Assembly: GCA_905147135.1 (NCBI GenBank)
Contig: LR990045.1
Span: forward strand, 18,700,173-18,764,172
Reading direction: 5' to 3'
DNA from: Blastobasis lacticolella
Lineage: Eukaryota > Arthropoda > Insecta > Lepidoptera > Blastobasidae
DNA length: 64,000 bases
A model generated the notes under the pieces. The model worked only from the letters and a program-made list of their open reading frames with translations. It was not told where the DNA came from and made no database searches. Shown here piece after piece: positions 10,801-19,385 of the stretch. Numbering within the stretch: the stretch's first letter is position 1; the number at the start of each line of letters is the position of its first letter. The position numbers and the translations under genes were made by a program.

Positions 10801-11825
10801 GTAGATGTATCTGAAATAAATACAGTGGAAATGAATAACAATAAAAAAAAATAAGTACTCACTAACGTTCTTTGCTAGCAAAGCAATACTCGACCACCCG
10901 TTCCCGCAGACGGTGTCATTATCGCTCGAGCTCGAGTTCCCGCAACTCAAGATCGAGCCCGATACGCTCGACTTTGGCTTCGTGTGCACGGGGGACACTC
11001 GCAAGTCATACTTCAGTGTGCTGCACACGGCGCGGCGGAGTCTGGCGCTGCGCGTGCGCTGGCGCGCCGCCGACGACGTGTGGGCGGTCTCGCCGCGGAA
11101 GCTGAACGTGGCGCCCGGGGAGACGGCGCGCGTCTATGTGCAGGTTAGTCATTAGTCAGTGTTGACCGATTGCCCAAATCCCATGGAGGACTGGAAACCC
11201 CACTCACCGGTAGAAACACAATAAATAGTATTTAAATATGTAATGTTTGGCTGCGGTATTCTAGGTTAGGGTAAGACTCGTACCGGATTCGAGCCCCAGA
11301 ATCAGAATCAGAATTTTTGTCAGTGATACAGTGTCACCATGTACCAATGACTTTTTTTTAAGTTATGTGCATTAGTTTAACACTAGCTGATACTCTTACG
11401 GTAAGGGAGAACATCGTTATGAAAACTTCATATTCAGGCGACTGAATGTGAAATTGGACAAGACTGGATCATGGTTAGATCCAATCTGGTCAGGTTACCC
11501 TGTTAACAGGGGAACAACGGAGGTCAGATAGTAGTCTCTCCACTGCAATTACCTGAGCTGTAAAATTGTAAATAGCAAACTGTATCCCCAGCTCCCCCCA
11601 TTCCCACAGTACACGGCGGACCGTTCGCCGGACGCGGCACCGGCGCGGCTGCTGCTGCGCGTGGGCAGCGGCTGGCTTACGGCGGCGGGGCGCGCGCGCG
11701 CTGTGCGCAGCCGCGACGGGAAGTGGCGCGGCCCGCCGCACGACCACACCGACGACACCACGCTCAGGCACCCGCAAGCCCCCGCCTTGCCGCCCGTCGC
11801 CGCTGCGCCGATGCGGCGACAGTAG
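1769..11825 (+). CDS. ASH/MSP-domain axonemal-type protein (HYDIN/CFAP65/DLEC1 class), 3' twelve exons
   Basis: Spliced model: 1769-1870, 2666-2899, 4025-4173, 4576-4721, 7526-7617, 8013-8209, 8718-8860, 9196-9336, 10009-10153, 10464-10622, 10910-11143, 11610-11825. Every junction is GT/AG and all phases agree, giving about 651 codons ending in TAG; 5' exons lie left of the window. Repeated beta-sandwich signatures are visible: 'RYVTLRNPGELPAEWR' in exon 2, 'ERVVRARNTSRSALAV' in exon 5, and 'LDFGFVCTGDTRKSYF' with 'PGETARVYVQ' in exon 11. These are typical of ASH (ASPM-SPD2-Hydin)/MSP domains of cilium and sperm-tail proteins. The layout resembles the C-terminal half of DLEC1/CFAP81, but I cannot separate it from CFAP65 or HYDIN relatives by eye. 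Exons are GC-rich while introns are AT-rich, and intron 4 carries a LINE. The domain class is likely; the exact orthologue is inference. Confidence 0.8.
1871..2665 (+). other. intron 1 with (GAT)n tract
   Basis: AT-rich intron sequence with no gene. A GAT/ATG trinucleotide tract at about 2633-2662 abuts the acceptor (tcatag) of the next exon. It makes spurious Asp-rich or Met-rich reading frames. Confidence 0.6.
2666..2899 (+). CDS. ASH-domain gene, exon 2
   Basis: The acceptor is atcatag and the donor is G|gtaacg, phase 1 in and out. It encodes 78 codons with a Cys-rich start ('RVCSCGAVCAPTLPMY') and then an ASH-like core 'RYVTLRNPGELPAEWR'. GC content is very high compared with the flanking introns. 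Confidence 0.75.
2900..4024 (+). other. intron 2, no gene recognised
   Basis: About 1.1 kb of AT-rich intron. I saw no coding frame with family features on either strand and no clear repeat boundary. Confidence 0.5.
4025..4173 (+). CDS. ASH-domain gene, exon 3
   Basis: The acceptor is tatcag, the donor is CAG|gtgggc, and it ends in phase 0. It encodes 'GVWVSARPARGELPPGDEQR' and 'GDCWGLYHDQLLIQ', the end of one beta-sandwich, and runs straight into exon 4. Confidence 0.75.
4576..4721 (+). CDS. ASH-domain gene, exon 4
   Basis: The acceptor is ttgtcag and the donor is TG|gtgggt, phase 2 out. It encodes 'LEPLVIDVWVEIVGSPLEL', the closing strands of an ASH domain ending in the GSPL-type motif, then a proline-rich linker. 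The next intron holds a LINE. Confidence 0.75.
4985..7188 (+). mobile_element. 5'-truncated LINE in host intron 4
   Basis: AT-rich non-LTR retrotransposon in the sense orientation of the host gene, inserted between exons 4 and 5. It holds the C-terminal part of ORF2 (reverse transcriptase and 3' tail region) but no endonuclease domain, so it is 5'-truncated. The 3' UTR ends near an A-rich run (aataaataaattatgaatt, about 7165-7186). The 5' limit is approximate and I could not define target-site duplications. Confidence 0.75.
5002..6840 (+). pseudogene. LINE ORF2 reverse transcriptase, one in-frame stop
   Basis: One frame encodes 'NYRPVALIPIFSKIIERVMY', the A box 'YMDLAKAFDCV', the B box 'YGVPQGSVLGPLLF', and after a single TAA (6067-6069) the catalytic 'FADDS' motif. 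A C-terminal region follows, ending in TGA at 6840. The stop falls only a few codons before the FADD motif. Otherwise the frame is clean, so this insertion looks young. The RT type is Jockey/CR1-like; the exact clade was not assigned. Confidence 0.8.
7526..7617 (+). CDS. ASH-domain gene, exon 5
   Basis: The acceptor is gtcgcag, the donor is CAG|gtaggt, phase 1 out. It encodes 'ERVVRARNTSRSALAV', a strong ASH/MSP signature (R-x-V-R-x-R-N-T-S). The joint with exon 4 across the LINE-bearing intron restores a TGG codon. Confidence 0.78.
8013..8209 (+). CDS. ASH-domain gene, exon 6
   Basis: The acceptor is ctgtacag and the donor is AAG|gtaagc. It encodes 'RLYLRFLDLPPRECPCRR', an acidic/Ser stretch and 'VELYLAPDFGMQDDGYFK'. 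Confidence 0.72.
8210..8717 (+). other. intron 6, no gene recognised
   Basis: About 0.5 kb of AT-rich intron with no coding signature or clear repeat. Confidence 0.5.
8718..8860 (+). CDS. ASH-domain gene, exon 7
   Basis: The acceptor is acgcag and the donor is GG|gtaagg, phase 2 out. It encodes an Ala/Arg-rich segment ending 'WEQLLVLRMLPLQPQG'. Confidence 0.7.
9196..9336 (+). CDS. ASH-domain gene, exon 8
   Basis: The acceptor is tgcctag and the donor is AG|gtgatc, phase 2. It encodes 'EWYRPLPPPLGLLLRAAPRE' and 'LRIAVCALDLPPNNVLR'. The phase matches both neighbours. Confidence 0.7.
9337..10008 (+). other. intron 8, no gene recognised
   Basis: AT-rich intron sequence with no coding signature seen. 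Confidence 0.5.
10009..10153 (+). CDS. ASH-domain gene, exon 9
   Basis: The acceptor is tctcgcag and the donor is GAG|gtattt. It encodes 'RKRIHAKNVSSGWVYCQARV' and a Leu/Pro-rich end. The start looks like another weak ASH strand pair (K-N-V-S). Confidence 0.72.
10170..10340. repeat. interspersed intronic repeat
   Basis: This stretch (ctacgcagaaaaagggatg, then a run of tctgtatct-type words, then ctgatttcgatcggtttg) matches the style of a common lepidopteran dispersed repeat. I recognise the style only; borders are approximate. Confidence 0.35.
10464..10622 (+). CDS. ASH-domain gene, exon 10
   Basis: The acceptor is ggtatccag and the donor is GAG|gtacgt, phase 0. It encodes a segment with an acidic/Pro linker ('EAPEEGGEELPAP') and 'FRNPLHFYDELCCFE'. 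Its donor site is copied twice downstream in a 31-bp tandem repeat. Confidence 0.75.
10616..10695 (+). repeat. 31-bp tandem triplication of a 5' splice site
   Basis: TTTGAGGTACGT recurs three times with donor GTs at 10623, 10654 and 10685. The first is the real exon 10 donor, since it keeps phase. Use of the second or third would add 31 or 62 bases and reach a TGA inside the added sequence. Confidence 0.7.
10910..11143 (+). CDS. ASH-domain gene, exon 11 (clearest ASH/MSP domain)
   Basis: The acceptor is tcccgcag and the donor is CAG|gttagt, exactly 78 codons in phase 0. It encodes 'IEPDTLDFGFVCTGDTRKSY', 'LALRVRWRAADDVWAVSP' and 'NVAPGETARVYVQ'. This is the canonical order of an ASH/MSP beta-sandwich: L-D-F-G-x-V, a small turn, a hydrophobic strand, then P-G-E-T. 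Confidence 0.82.
11610..11825 (+). CDS. ASH-domain gene, terminal exon
   Basis: The acceptor is ttcccacag. It runs for 72 codons in phase 0 to TAG at 11823-11825. It finishes the sandwich ('ARLLLRVGSGWLTAAG') and ends in an Arg/Pro/Ala-rich tail 'RRQ'. Low complexity makes the tail hard to judge. Confidence 0.7.
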   Translation, partial: YTADRSPDAAPARLLLRVGSGWLTAAGRARAVRSRDGKWRGPPHDHTDDTTLRHPQAPALPPVAAAPMRRQ

Positions 11826-12740
11826 CCGCCTCAACGCCTATTGCTTGCATAGGGTCCACCCACGACACGGCGATGAGACACCCGCTATCGCCTGCCGCTG
11901 CTTCTAGCCACGGCAGCTGTCTCCACGTCACAGCAACGGCTGAGAGATGGCCAGCTTTAGTCACGATAGATACCCCACCGACAACATTGCGCTGAGACAC
12001 CCGCTAGCGCTCGCCTCGCTTCGTAACGATTCTGTTGAGACTGTGGATGTTTTCTGTTACATTTGGCCAGCTTCGCGACTTTAGAAGTACTGTCACTCTG
12101 ACTACATTTATCGATCGCTTAGACCACTTCTCATTTGCTTAAGTCAAACATTTTCCTTAACTCAAACATTTTCCTTTCTATTCTAATGTCGATTGCGAAA
12201 ATAAAATGCATGTTGGCTAGAACAGGCTGCCTCACTGCTTGCGCGATGATGATCTCTAGTGATGGCAGCCGCAGCCACGCTGCGAGGAGAGAGATGACGC
12301 GATACAACGTCACTCCGTGTCTCGCTGCTTATAGAGGGACGATTCGTTCTGTTAACTGCTGTTGACTCAACGCTACGTTGTATGACGTATCGTATCATAT
12401 AGAGGTGGTGAGGTCTGTACGCCTCGCCGCTTGAAGATGACGAGCGCTATTTCAGTCCGATCAATAATAAATATTAGATTTATGCCTCACTGCTTACGCG
12501 ACTGTGGCGATTTTGTAACGACAAAATCAATCAAGTTCGTTTTCACGAAGTCGCCGTCGCGTCGCCATCGCTGCTCGGACTAATTTAGCCTTATATTAAT
12601 TCAATCCTTTGGATGTATGTTCAGTGTGTAAAAGTAACGAAGTGGTTTAGTATTTACCAGCTTAGTTTTATATTACAGAAAAGTGTTCTTGTAAATATTA
12701 TTCTGTTATTGAGTATTTATAATTGAAATAAACAAATACA
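11826..12740 (+). other. probable 3' UTR and downstream flank of the ASH-domain gene
   Basis: No coding signature. The motif GAGACACCCGCTA occurs twice (near 11876 and 11995) in related surroundings. AATAAA-type hexamers occur near 12464 and 12726 and are candidate polyadenylation signals. The true transcript end is unknown. Confidence 0.4.
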
Positions 12741-13129
12741 TTAAATATAATCACCTGACATGTATGTATGTTTCACTAAATTTAATATTCTTTATGCCTA
12801 CAAGATTGATAACGATCAAATCAAAACCAGGAGACATGAAATGGAAAATGGGGCTTGGCGTTACTTTGTAATTCTTGTTTGAAGTTAAATAAGTTAGTTT
12901 CACAGTCACTGAGCTTCGCTGATTGCTTTAGCAGCATGGCTTCAAAGCCAGCTCCGGAGGCGATACTGCGCAGGGTAAGATAGTAAAACGATAACAGCAT
13001 ACTAAGTCTATGATGTTACGACTAATAACTAGCTGTCATTTTGCGGCAGTTTCAATTTGTTAGCATTCAACTATTTCGCAAGTTCGTTTTTCAAGTACCA
13101 AGTAGCCTTTATCACCCGGGAACAGTACA

Positions 13130-13425
13130 CAGTACTTCATCATCTCAGCCCGTAACAGTCCACTGCAGGACTAAGGGCCTCTCTCACGAAAGGGGAGGGT
13201 ATTGCCATAATCTCCACGCTTGGCAGGCGGGTTGGAGTTCGCAGTGTTTAAATATAGCAATGGAAAATGCTGCTGCCCATTTTCTAGGCTACGGAGAATC
13301 TTGATCTTTTGCCTCGAAAACATTAGTCGCCTTGTACGACACCCATGAGTGCAAGGGGTTGGTACTATTCTACTCTGCTGGTCACCACACGGTCAACGTA
13401 GAGTCCTACTCATTGCAATTATAAC
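13130..13425 (+). repeat. dispersed repeat family, copy 1
   Basis: It contains the words gggtattgccataatctc, agtcgcc-ttgtacgacaccc and ctctgctggtcaccacacgg. The same words recur in decayed form at 50230-50690. No coding potential. I recognise the family as common in moths but cannot name it with certainty. Confidence 0.5.
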
Positions 13426-13689
13426 AACACTGAAACAGAGCCTAGCTGTTTATTTTCCAAATACAATAAAATAATTAAAATAATGCTATTTTACCACGTA
13501 CCAGTTTTAATAAATAAATAGAAGGTTTACAATAAAGTACATGTCTTAAGCTAACGAGCACTTGCACTGATGAGTACTTATAACAGCTTTTTTATGAAGT
13601 TACGTTGTCCAAGTTCATAATTAAATTATCACAATAAAGAAATAAACGATAGTTTTTTTTTATTATCTATCGTTTTTAATTATTTCAGA

Positions 13690-13927
13690 AGCACAGTTTT
13701 GGTAAGATATTTTATACTGGGTTCGTGCTGTATTTTTAAGCATCTTATTATATTTTGGCATAGATTCACTGCTGGGTGCTAAAATAAATGGCTCAATGTT
13801 GCCACGGCCCGCAGCCCTATTTTCTAAATGTTATTTGTAAACATAATTTTGTGTTTTGTGACGTTCATAAGAGTTTTGTAAACGTAAATTGAATAAAAAT
13901 TATTTGACTTTGACTTTGACTTTGAAA
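13690..13927 (+). mobile_element. LINE 3' end with (TTTGAC)n tail
   Basis: A 3'-UTR-like stretch ends in gaataaaaattatttgac followed by tandem TTTGAC hexamers at about 13904-13926. Simple hexamer tails of this kind are typical of Jockey/CR1-group LINEs. The 5' limit is approximate and no coding part is present. Confidence 0.5.
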
Positions 13928-14269
13928 TGAGCTCTTGGTACTCGTAGCTATAACGTAGCATTTGCTACGCTTGCTCTACGGGATTCGTCTGCGAGTATTC
14001 TGTGCTACGTGTGATACTAATTTGTAGGAGATTCGTCGTCAGCACTTTTAAAGATTTTTCACTTCTTTATTTTATTTATTTGTTTCCAGTTTATTGTACA
14101 CATGAAACTTTGATGAAAAATACAGAGTTATAGATGATACTACAGGCGCTACTTATTTCTTAGAAGAAATCTCTTCCAGCAGGTCTATCAAAGAGATATG
14201 TGATAAGTAGTCGCAGATTAGACATGCACAATATCTAACTAAATATACATACACATATAATAAACTACT

Positions 14270-14625
14270 CTTAAGAGAGGTAGGGCATAGCGGGGTATCT
14301 CGTTCGAATTGGAGCCGCCTGACTGGGGAAGTACCTCCACCTTACAGAATATCGCAGCTAAATAATACTCTTTTAAAAAGTATTGTGTTTCTGCTGGTGA
14401 GTAAGGTTTCCAGTGCTCCATGGGGTGGGGATTTGGGGAACCGTGGCTTTGGCAGTGGAGTGGCATTTGCTTTTTGCTGCCAGAGCAACGTGTTATAGAG
14501 GTGGGCAACGCATTAGCGATACTCTTGGTGTTGCTAATGTCTATAGGCAGTGGTGACCACTTTCCATCAGGTGGCCCGCTTGCCTGTTAGCCTACCGTAT
14601 GACATGAAAAAAAAAAAAAAAAAGC
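14270..14625 (+). mobile_element. SINE-like element with LINE-type tail
   Basis: A non-coding body (ctgactggggaagtacctcc ... gtgagtaaggtttccag) is fused to the tail gtgaccactttccatcaggt ... gcttgcctgtt, ending in poly-A at about 14608-14624. The same tail ends the coding LINE at 38.5-44.6 kb, so this copy probably borrowed that LINE's machinery. Confidence 0.55.
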
Positions 14626-14750
14626 TCTACTAAACCAGAAGCGTTATTGAGTTTTTAAAAAGAAACGCAGAAAAGATTTAACGACCGTTATTTATAACGA
14701 ATAACACTATGCACTAGAGACACGTCCATTTCGTCCGAGCGCCAGGAGCA

Positions 14751-14840
14751 AAGTGACGACCGGCCGACTCAGCCGCCCGCACGTCCCCCTTCACCCCTTC
14801 GCCGCGGTTAAAGGCTTCCGTTGGAAGAATCCTCTAAGAC
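14751..14840 (-). repeat. terminal direct repeat of dead Ty3 element, left copy
   Basis: Nearly identical to 19757-19846 (shared words cgcacgtcccccttcacccc and gaagaatcctctaagac). mag-family LTRs are known to be very short, so this may be the 3' LTR. Confidence 0.5.
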
Positions 14841-15177
14841 GGCCGTTCCTGACAGCTGAACGTCCTCGTCAGCTGGTTCCTCAGCAGGCCTGCTTCCAGA
14901 TGCCTGTGGGTTTTCTGCTTGGACCTCAGGCTGGCCTTGGCCCTCATCAGACTGGTCGCCATCTAAAAATTAACAAATTTGCATCTTAGGGGACTACACA
15001 TGATTGCTCCAGCTATCCATCGCAACAGAACCACAAGCGTTCACTCAAGTGGTGCATCCCAATGGGCAGCTACAGCTATCAGCTAGCAGCAAATATTTAT
15101 CGAAACAGCGTATCGTCAATGATAGAGTTCCGGATCTCGCTCACTAACGATAATACATGTAAGCAAAGCTATCATTT

Positions 15178-15330
15178 GTAACCACAATGGTCGAGGTTAC
15201 AAATATTTCAAATTAGCCACAATGTCGGGGCATCAAAGCACGGCCACAATGTCAGGGCACAAAAATACAGCCACAATGTCGGGGCTACAGCCACAATGTC
15301 GGGGCTAAAAGTAACCACAATGTCGGGTTA
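15178..15330 (-). repeat. minisatellite in the 3' region of the dead Ty3 element
   Basis: About six copies of CCACAATGTCGGGG, spaced 19-35 bp apart with variable spacers (near 15182, 15217, 15244, 15272, 15291 and 15314). They lie just past the pol stop. Confidence 0.7.
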
Positions 15331-15332
15331 CA

Positions 15333-15630
15333 TTAAAACAAAATTGACAACTCACCATTCCCGAAAAATGCCTCACATGCATCCGGGGTCCACTCTCAGC
15401 GCCACTGAACCATCCGTTCCGCGGCGATCTCAGTTTTCTTCCCGTACGAGCCCGCAAGCGGCTCAAGCTCGTAGCGGTCATGTGGCAGCGCGCGCACAAC
15501 CTTGTAGGGCCCGCGCATGCCAGAATCAAGCTTCCCGGTGCTCTGCGAGCCTTTGCTCACAAGAACAAAGCTGTTAACCGCAAAAGTGCGTGGTTGCCGA
15601 CGACCTTCGTTGACATATGAGTCTTGTCGC
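15333..15630 (-). pseudogene. pol: Ty3 pol C-terminal domain
   Basis: The minus strand encodes 'GPYKVVRALPHDRYEL' and 'KKTEIAAERMVQWR', the post-integrase domain of mag-type Pol. An in-frame TAA separates it from the integrase core, and a TGA follows 'MVQWR'. The frame ends at TAA (15335-15333). Confidence 0.7.
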
Positions 15631-15632
15631 CG

Positions 15633-16304
15633 TTAATTAGCATCAAGCAATTCAGAAGCACGCTGTCGTCTCAGTGTTCGCAGGGCTTGATGGTTCGGTC
15701 GGGAACAGTCAAGTGCGACATCACGCACAAGTGACCTCAGTACCGGCGTAGTACCTTCGGTACCAGTCAGAAGCTGTAGAGCTGAGGTTTGTGTAGTTGC
15801 CTGTTTTGTAATATTCAAAGTTAGCTGTATCTTCCATAAGACATCGGACCACGACGAGCTATTGTTGTTGACTTCAATACGCAGCATGTTGAGAACGGTC
15901 CAGCAGTACCGCTCAACCTGGCCATTCTCGCGGTGCATCTCAGGTGTAATGAAGTGTATAGAACAGCCTAAGTCACCCGCCCATTCTTGGAATGATGTTC
16001 TTTCGAACATTCTGCCTCGGTCGCAGATAATAGTGGATGGTGTACCGAATAGAGAGACGGTGTTCGAAAACACCCGCTTCAGTTCATCAGTGTCTTGTCT
16101 ATAAAGTGCGTGCAACAAACAGTACTTAGAGAAAGAATCGACAATTATAAGAATGTACTTGAACCCATTATATTCGGCTAATGGTCCTAAGACATCAGTG
16201 TGGATCAACCGAGAAAGGAATGTCAGGTTTTGTCCATGATTCAATCGGTTGACTGGGGGCTCGGGGCACCTTTTTATGTGCCAAACAAACAATGCAGTGA
16301 CCAA
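15633..16304 (-). pseudogene. pol: Ty3 integrase catalytic core
   Basis: The DDE triad is present: 'LIHTDVLGPL', 'IICDRGRMF' and 'ENGQVERY', with typical D-D and D-35-E-like spacing. The reading frame differs from the upstream RNase H/zinc-finger frame. The change falls near 16205, just before the first catalytic Asp, so the polyprotein is broken here. The first codons in this frame (16304 to about 16210) are shadow sequence. Confidence 0.8.
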
Positions 16305-17090
16305 TATTCTTTTTTAAAAACGGTCTTAGTCCGGGAAACCAAAAATGGCGAAGTATAAGATCGGTGGTCTTATCTATTCCAATGTGATCATGGTCGTCGT
16401 GAAAAACTCTTAGCAGACTAAGTCTATGCCCCTTTGGGATAAAACAAAGAAAGCGGGATTCTTCACCAGTTGGTGTATATTTGTAATACAACAAATCATT
16501 CTTAATCGCATACTTTGTAGAATATAATTGAGCTTCACGTAATTTTTGCATTAAATCTTGCGTCTCGGTATCGGCCATTTGAGCGATTTTTGCCCAGTTA
16601 CGTGGATTTCGAATTTGGAATACATTCGCGGGCTGTCGGCTTAAAAAGTCGGCATGTTGCATAAGGCACCCTTTTCGATACTCTAATGTGAACTGAAAAT
16701 CTTGCATGTATCCCACCCACCAGCGGGCTACACGCGGTAATAAGTCCCTCTTTCGTTCAGTCAATTTTAACGAGTTGCAGTCGGTCACTATTTTAAATTT
16801 AATTCCTATAAAATAGTGTCTAAAATGTTGTAGCGCGCGCACAATCGCTAGAGTCTCGAGCTCGTAGCTATGATAACGAGACTCGGCACCTTGTGTAGAT
16901 TTAATAAAGTAGCCGACAACACGCTTTCGCTTTCCGTCGTGTACTTGGAATAAAATGGCTCCATAGCCCACAGCGCTAGCGTCCGTGTGCAACTCCGTAG
17001 GCATTCTGGGATCGAAAATCGCTAAGACGGGTTCTTCCGTTAGGCACTTAACTATGTAGTTACGCGCCGCCTCTTGTTCTGGCCGTTTTG
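16195..17090 (-). pseudogene. pol: Ty3 RNase H and integrase zinc finger
   Basis: It starts with 'EQEAARNYIVKCLTEEP' (about 17085), runs into RNase H 'ELHTDASAVGYGAIL' and 'YHSYELETLAIVRAL', then 'HADFLSRQP'. The integrase HHCC finger follows ('HIGIDKTTDLILRHFW' ... 'CIVC'). It is intact until the frameshift before the integrase core. Confidence 0.82.
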
Positions 17091-17695
17091 GATGCGTAAC
17101 TAGCTATATACCTACGAAAGTAGCCCGCCAGTCCAAGGAACTGGCGTACCTCTCTCACGTTCGTAAGCTTAGGGGTCTTGACTAGAGCATCAGTTTTACT
17201 CCGGCTCGGCCGTACCTGACCATGTCCTATCAGTCTACCCAGATACTCAAGTTCGACATCGAGGAAGGTAATTTTTTTTAAATTAACTGAAAAGCCTGCA
17301 GCTGTAAGTGTTTTTAACACCTCACGTAAAATCTCTAACCCTTCCTCGACCGTATTGGACATGATCAGGACGTCGTCGATATAGTTCAGTGCCTTGCCAG
17401 CATCAATAAGGTGCTTCAGAGTCTTGGAAATGATCCTCTGGTAAATGATGGGGGCATTAGCGAGCACGTAGGGCATTTTTAAGTATTCGTAATGCCCCTC
17501 AGGCGTTACGAATGCTGTTTTGTTTACAGAGGCCTCATCTTTTATCGGCACCTGATGGAAACCTGACGCCATATCGAGGCTGGTGAAAAAACGAAAGCTA
17601 CCCAACTTATCTATATGGTCGTCTATGAGCGGCAATGGGAATATTTCCTTAACAGTGACAGCATTCAAGGCTCGATAGTCTACGCACAGGATGTG
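17060..17695 (-). pseudogene. pol: Ty3 reverse transcriptase, N-terminus deleted
   Basis: It begins abruptly at 'CVDYRALNAVTVKEIFPLPL', then 'FFTSLDMASGFHQVPI', 'YEYLKMPYVLANAP' and the catalytic 'LNYIDDVLI'. The usual sequence between protease and this point is missing. The start shown by a frame caller is a TTG, not a true initiator. A short deletion with a frame change follows 'YASKTA' at the RNase H side. Confidence 0.82.
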
Positions 17696-17700
17696 CGTAG
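17680..17700. repeat. 8-bp hairpin at the protease/RT deletion joint
   Basis: CTACGCAC (17680-17687), loop AGGAT, then GTGCGTAG (17693-17700) pair perfectly. The hairpin lies where the protease frame ends and the RT begins at 'CVDYR'. Confidence 0.75.
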
Positions 17701-17895
17701 ACCTATGCCGCGCATTCGGCGATACGTGGGTAGTTTGTTAAAATTAAAATATTTTAGAATCGACTCGGTTATTAAAGATGTGTCGGAACCGGAATCTATT
17801 AAAACGTCAACGGGTCGGTTTTGAATAACAGCAGACATCACGTTGTTTCGTTTGGAGTTGTCTCCGAGCAAAAATTTACATTTTTAGGCGAATCT
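17690..17895 (-). pseudogene. pol: Ty3 aspartic protease, truncated
   Basis: 'PVDVLIDSGSDTSLI' carries the D-S-G active site of retropepsins. Only about 60 residues remain. The frame is -1 relative to the gag zinc knuckles. The change falls in the run CCTAAAAATG and may be a lost A or an original gag/pol frameshift. Confidence 0.78.
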
Positions 17896-18664
17896 TTTGA
17901 TTTAGCCGCAATTCGCTCCTTCAAAAAGCAATTCTCAACGAGATGTCCAGCCTTTTTGCAATATGAGCATATTTTTACCGACTTCATGTTCAAAATTGAT
18001 TTTTCCGGCCGCGAATTGGATGTTAAGGGTACCGACGATCGCGGGCGAGAGATATTTGAATCTGGTTTAGGTTTCTTAGGACAGTTAGCTTGCTTATGGC
18101 CTACAACCCCACACGAGTGACAAGTCAGGCGATCGTATCTTAGCGGTTCGCGTTTGTTTGATTAGATGTACCCGTAGAATTTGACGAACGGACGGAATTG
18201 TTGGTTGACATAAACGGACAAAAACTCAACAATGTATTTTGCGGACAGTTTTGCATTAGCCGTCGCGGCTTTAACTTGAGGGTCGGAAATACCTCGGACT
18301 ATTATTGCAACTTTTAGGTCGTCAGAAAGACCTTTAACAATACTCAGTCGCAAAAGACACTTTCGAGCATATTCGGCATACGTATTGAATTTATCTGAAT
18401 TCGTATTCATTACATCATACAGCACCGTAGCCATATCGACTTCACGTGGACATAATGACCTAAAGTCTGTCTTAAAATTTGATCAAGTGCGGTCAATGGT
18501 CACCCAATCATTAAGCCAAGACTTCGCGTCGCCTCGCAAACAACTGCCAATGCGACCTAAACATTCCCTGTCGTCCCAACGGTTCAAGTCGCGTTCACGA
18601 TCAACCTCCGCGCACCATACTTCGAAATCGTGGATGCTAGGGTCAAAATTGGATAGACTTAGAC
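17836..18664 (-). pseudogene. gag: Ty3 Gag C-terminal part, two in-frame stops
   Basis: It encodes 'SNFDPSIHDFEVW', 'LRGDAKSWLNDWV' and then, after a TGA, 'MATVLYDVMNTNSDKF'. A TAA follows 'KFYGYI'. Two zinc knuckles come next, CHSCGVVGHKQANC and CSYCKKAGHLVENC, both CX2CX4HX4C. The N-terminal part lies beyond a LINE insertion at 18.66-19.39 kb. Confidence 0.8.
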
Positions 18665-19385
18665 ATAGACATTTACATTGATTTATTGATAAAATAATTT
18701 ACAGGTCACTTAAATTAATTGCTTTAAAATAACAATCGTGATAGTATCTAATCCAATATTAACAAATGTCATAAAAATAATTATAGCAATCCATCAATAA
18801 TTAAATATAAATAATAATAATTCCTCAAGAAGTGATTAGTCATTTATTAAATAAATAATTATATTCATAATGTCAATAATAATATAGCTAACGTTTGTCA
18901 ATAATAAATTCATGGAAAAAATAATAGTAAAAAAAAAATGTAATTTAATTACTGATGTACAGCCATGTCACAAGTCTCTATTTAAACACAGTCAATTTTA
19001 GGTCCAAAAATTCAGCAAGTGAGTAGAACGCCTGCGTAATGAGCCACTGGTGAAGCTTCTGCCTAAATGTTCCAGAACTCGGAGCTTCTACGACCGATTG
19101 TGGGAGCCTGTTATACACAGGCGGCCCCATAATACGAATAGTCTTTGATGATTTTGCTAAAGAGTGCGGTACAGGCGACAGCCGATTTGTATGCCTAATA
19201 CTATACGAATGACATCCACCCATACACGGATAATGATTTAGGTTTTCCCTTACGTATGTGGCTATCTGAAAAATCAGAAGACACGTCAACGTCATGATAC
19301 CAAGTTCCACAAAGAGTGGCCTGGCCGGTTCGTTATACGGCACTCGGGCTATTGCTCGGACCGCACGATACGTAGTAACGCTTAG
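18662..19385 (-). mobile_element. 5'-truncated LINE nested in Ty3 gag
   Basis: The minus strand encodes the C-terminal end of a Jockey/CR1-group ORF2 ('RAVRAIARVPYNEPARPLF', 'IMGPPVYNRLPQSV', 'QKLHQWLITQAFYSL'), stopping at 18978. A 3' UTR of about 300 bp follows, ending in the tail ATGTAAATGTCTATGTC. Gag sequence resumes on both sides, so this insertion is younger than the Ty3 element. Target-site duplications were not identified. Confidence 0.72.

Noticed and set aside
15178..15330. CRISPR-like spacing of CCACAATGTCGGGG
   Set aside because: Spacer lengths are irregular and it lies inside a retrotransposon; a minisatellite explains it.
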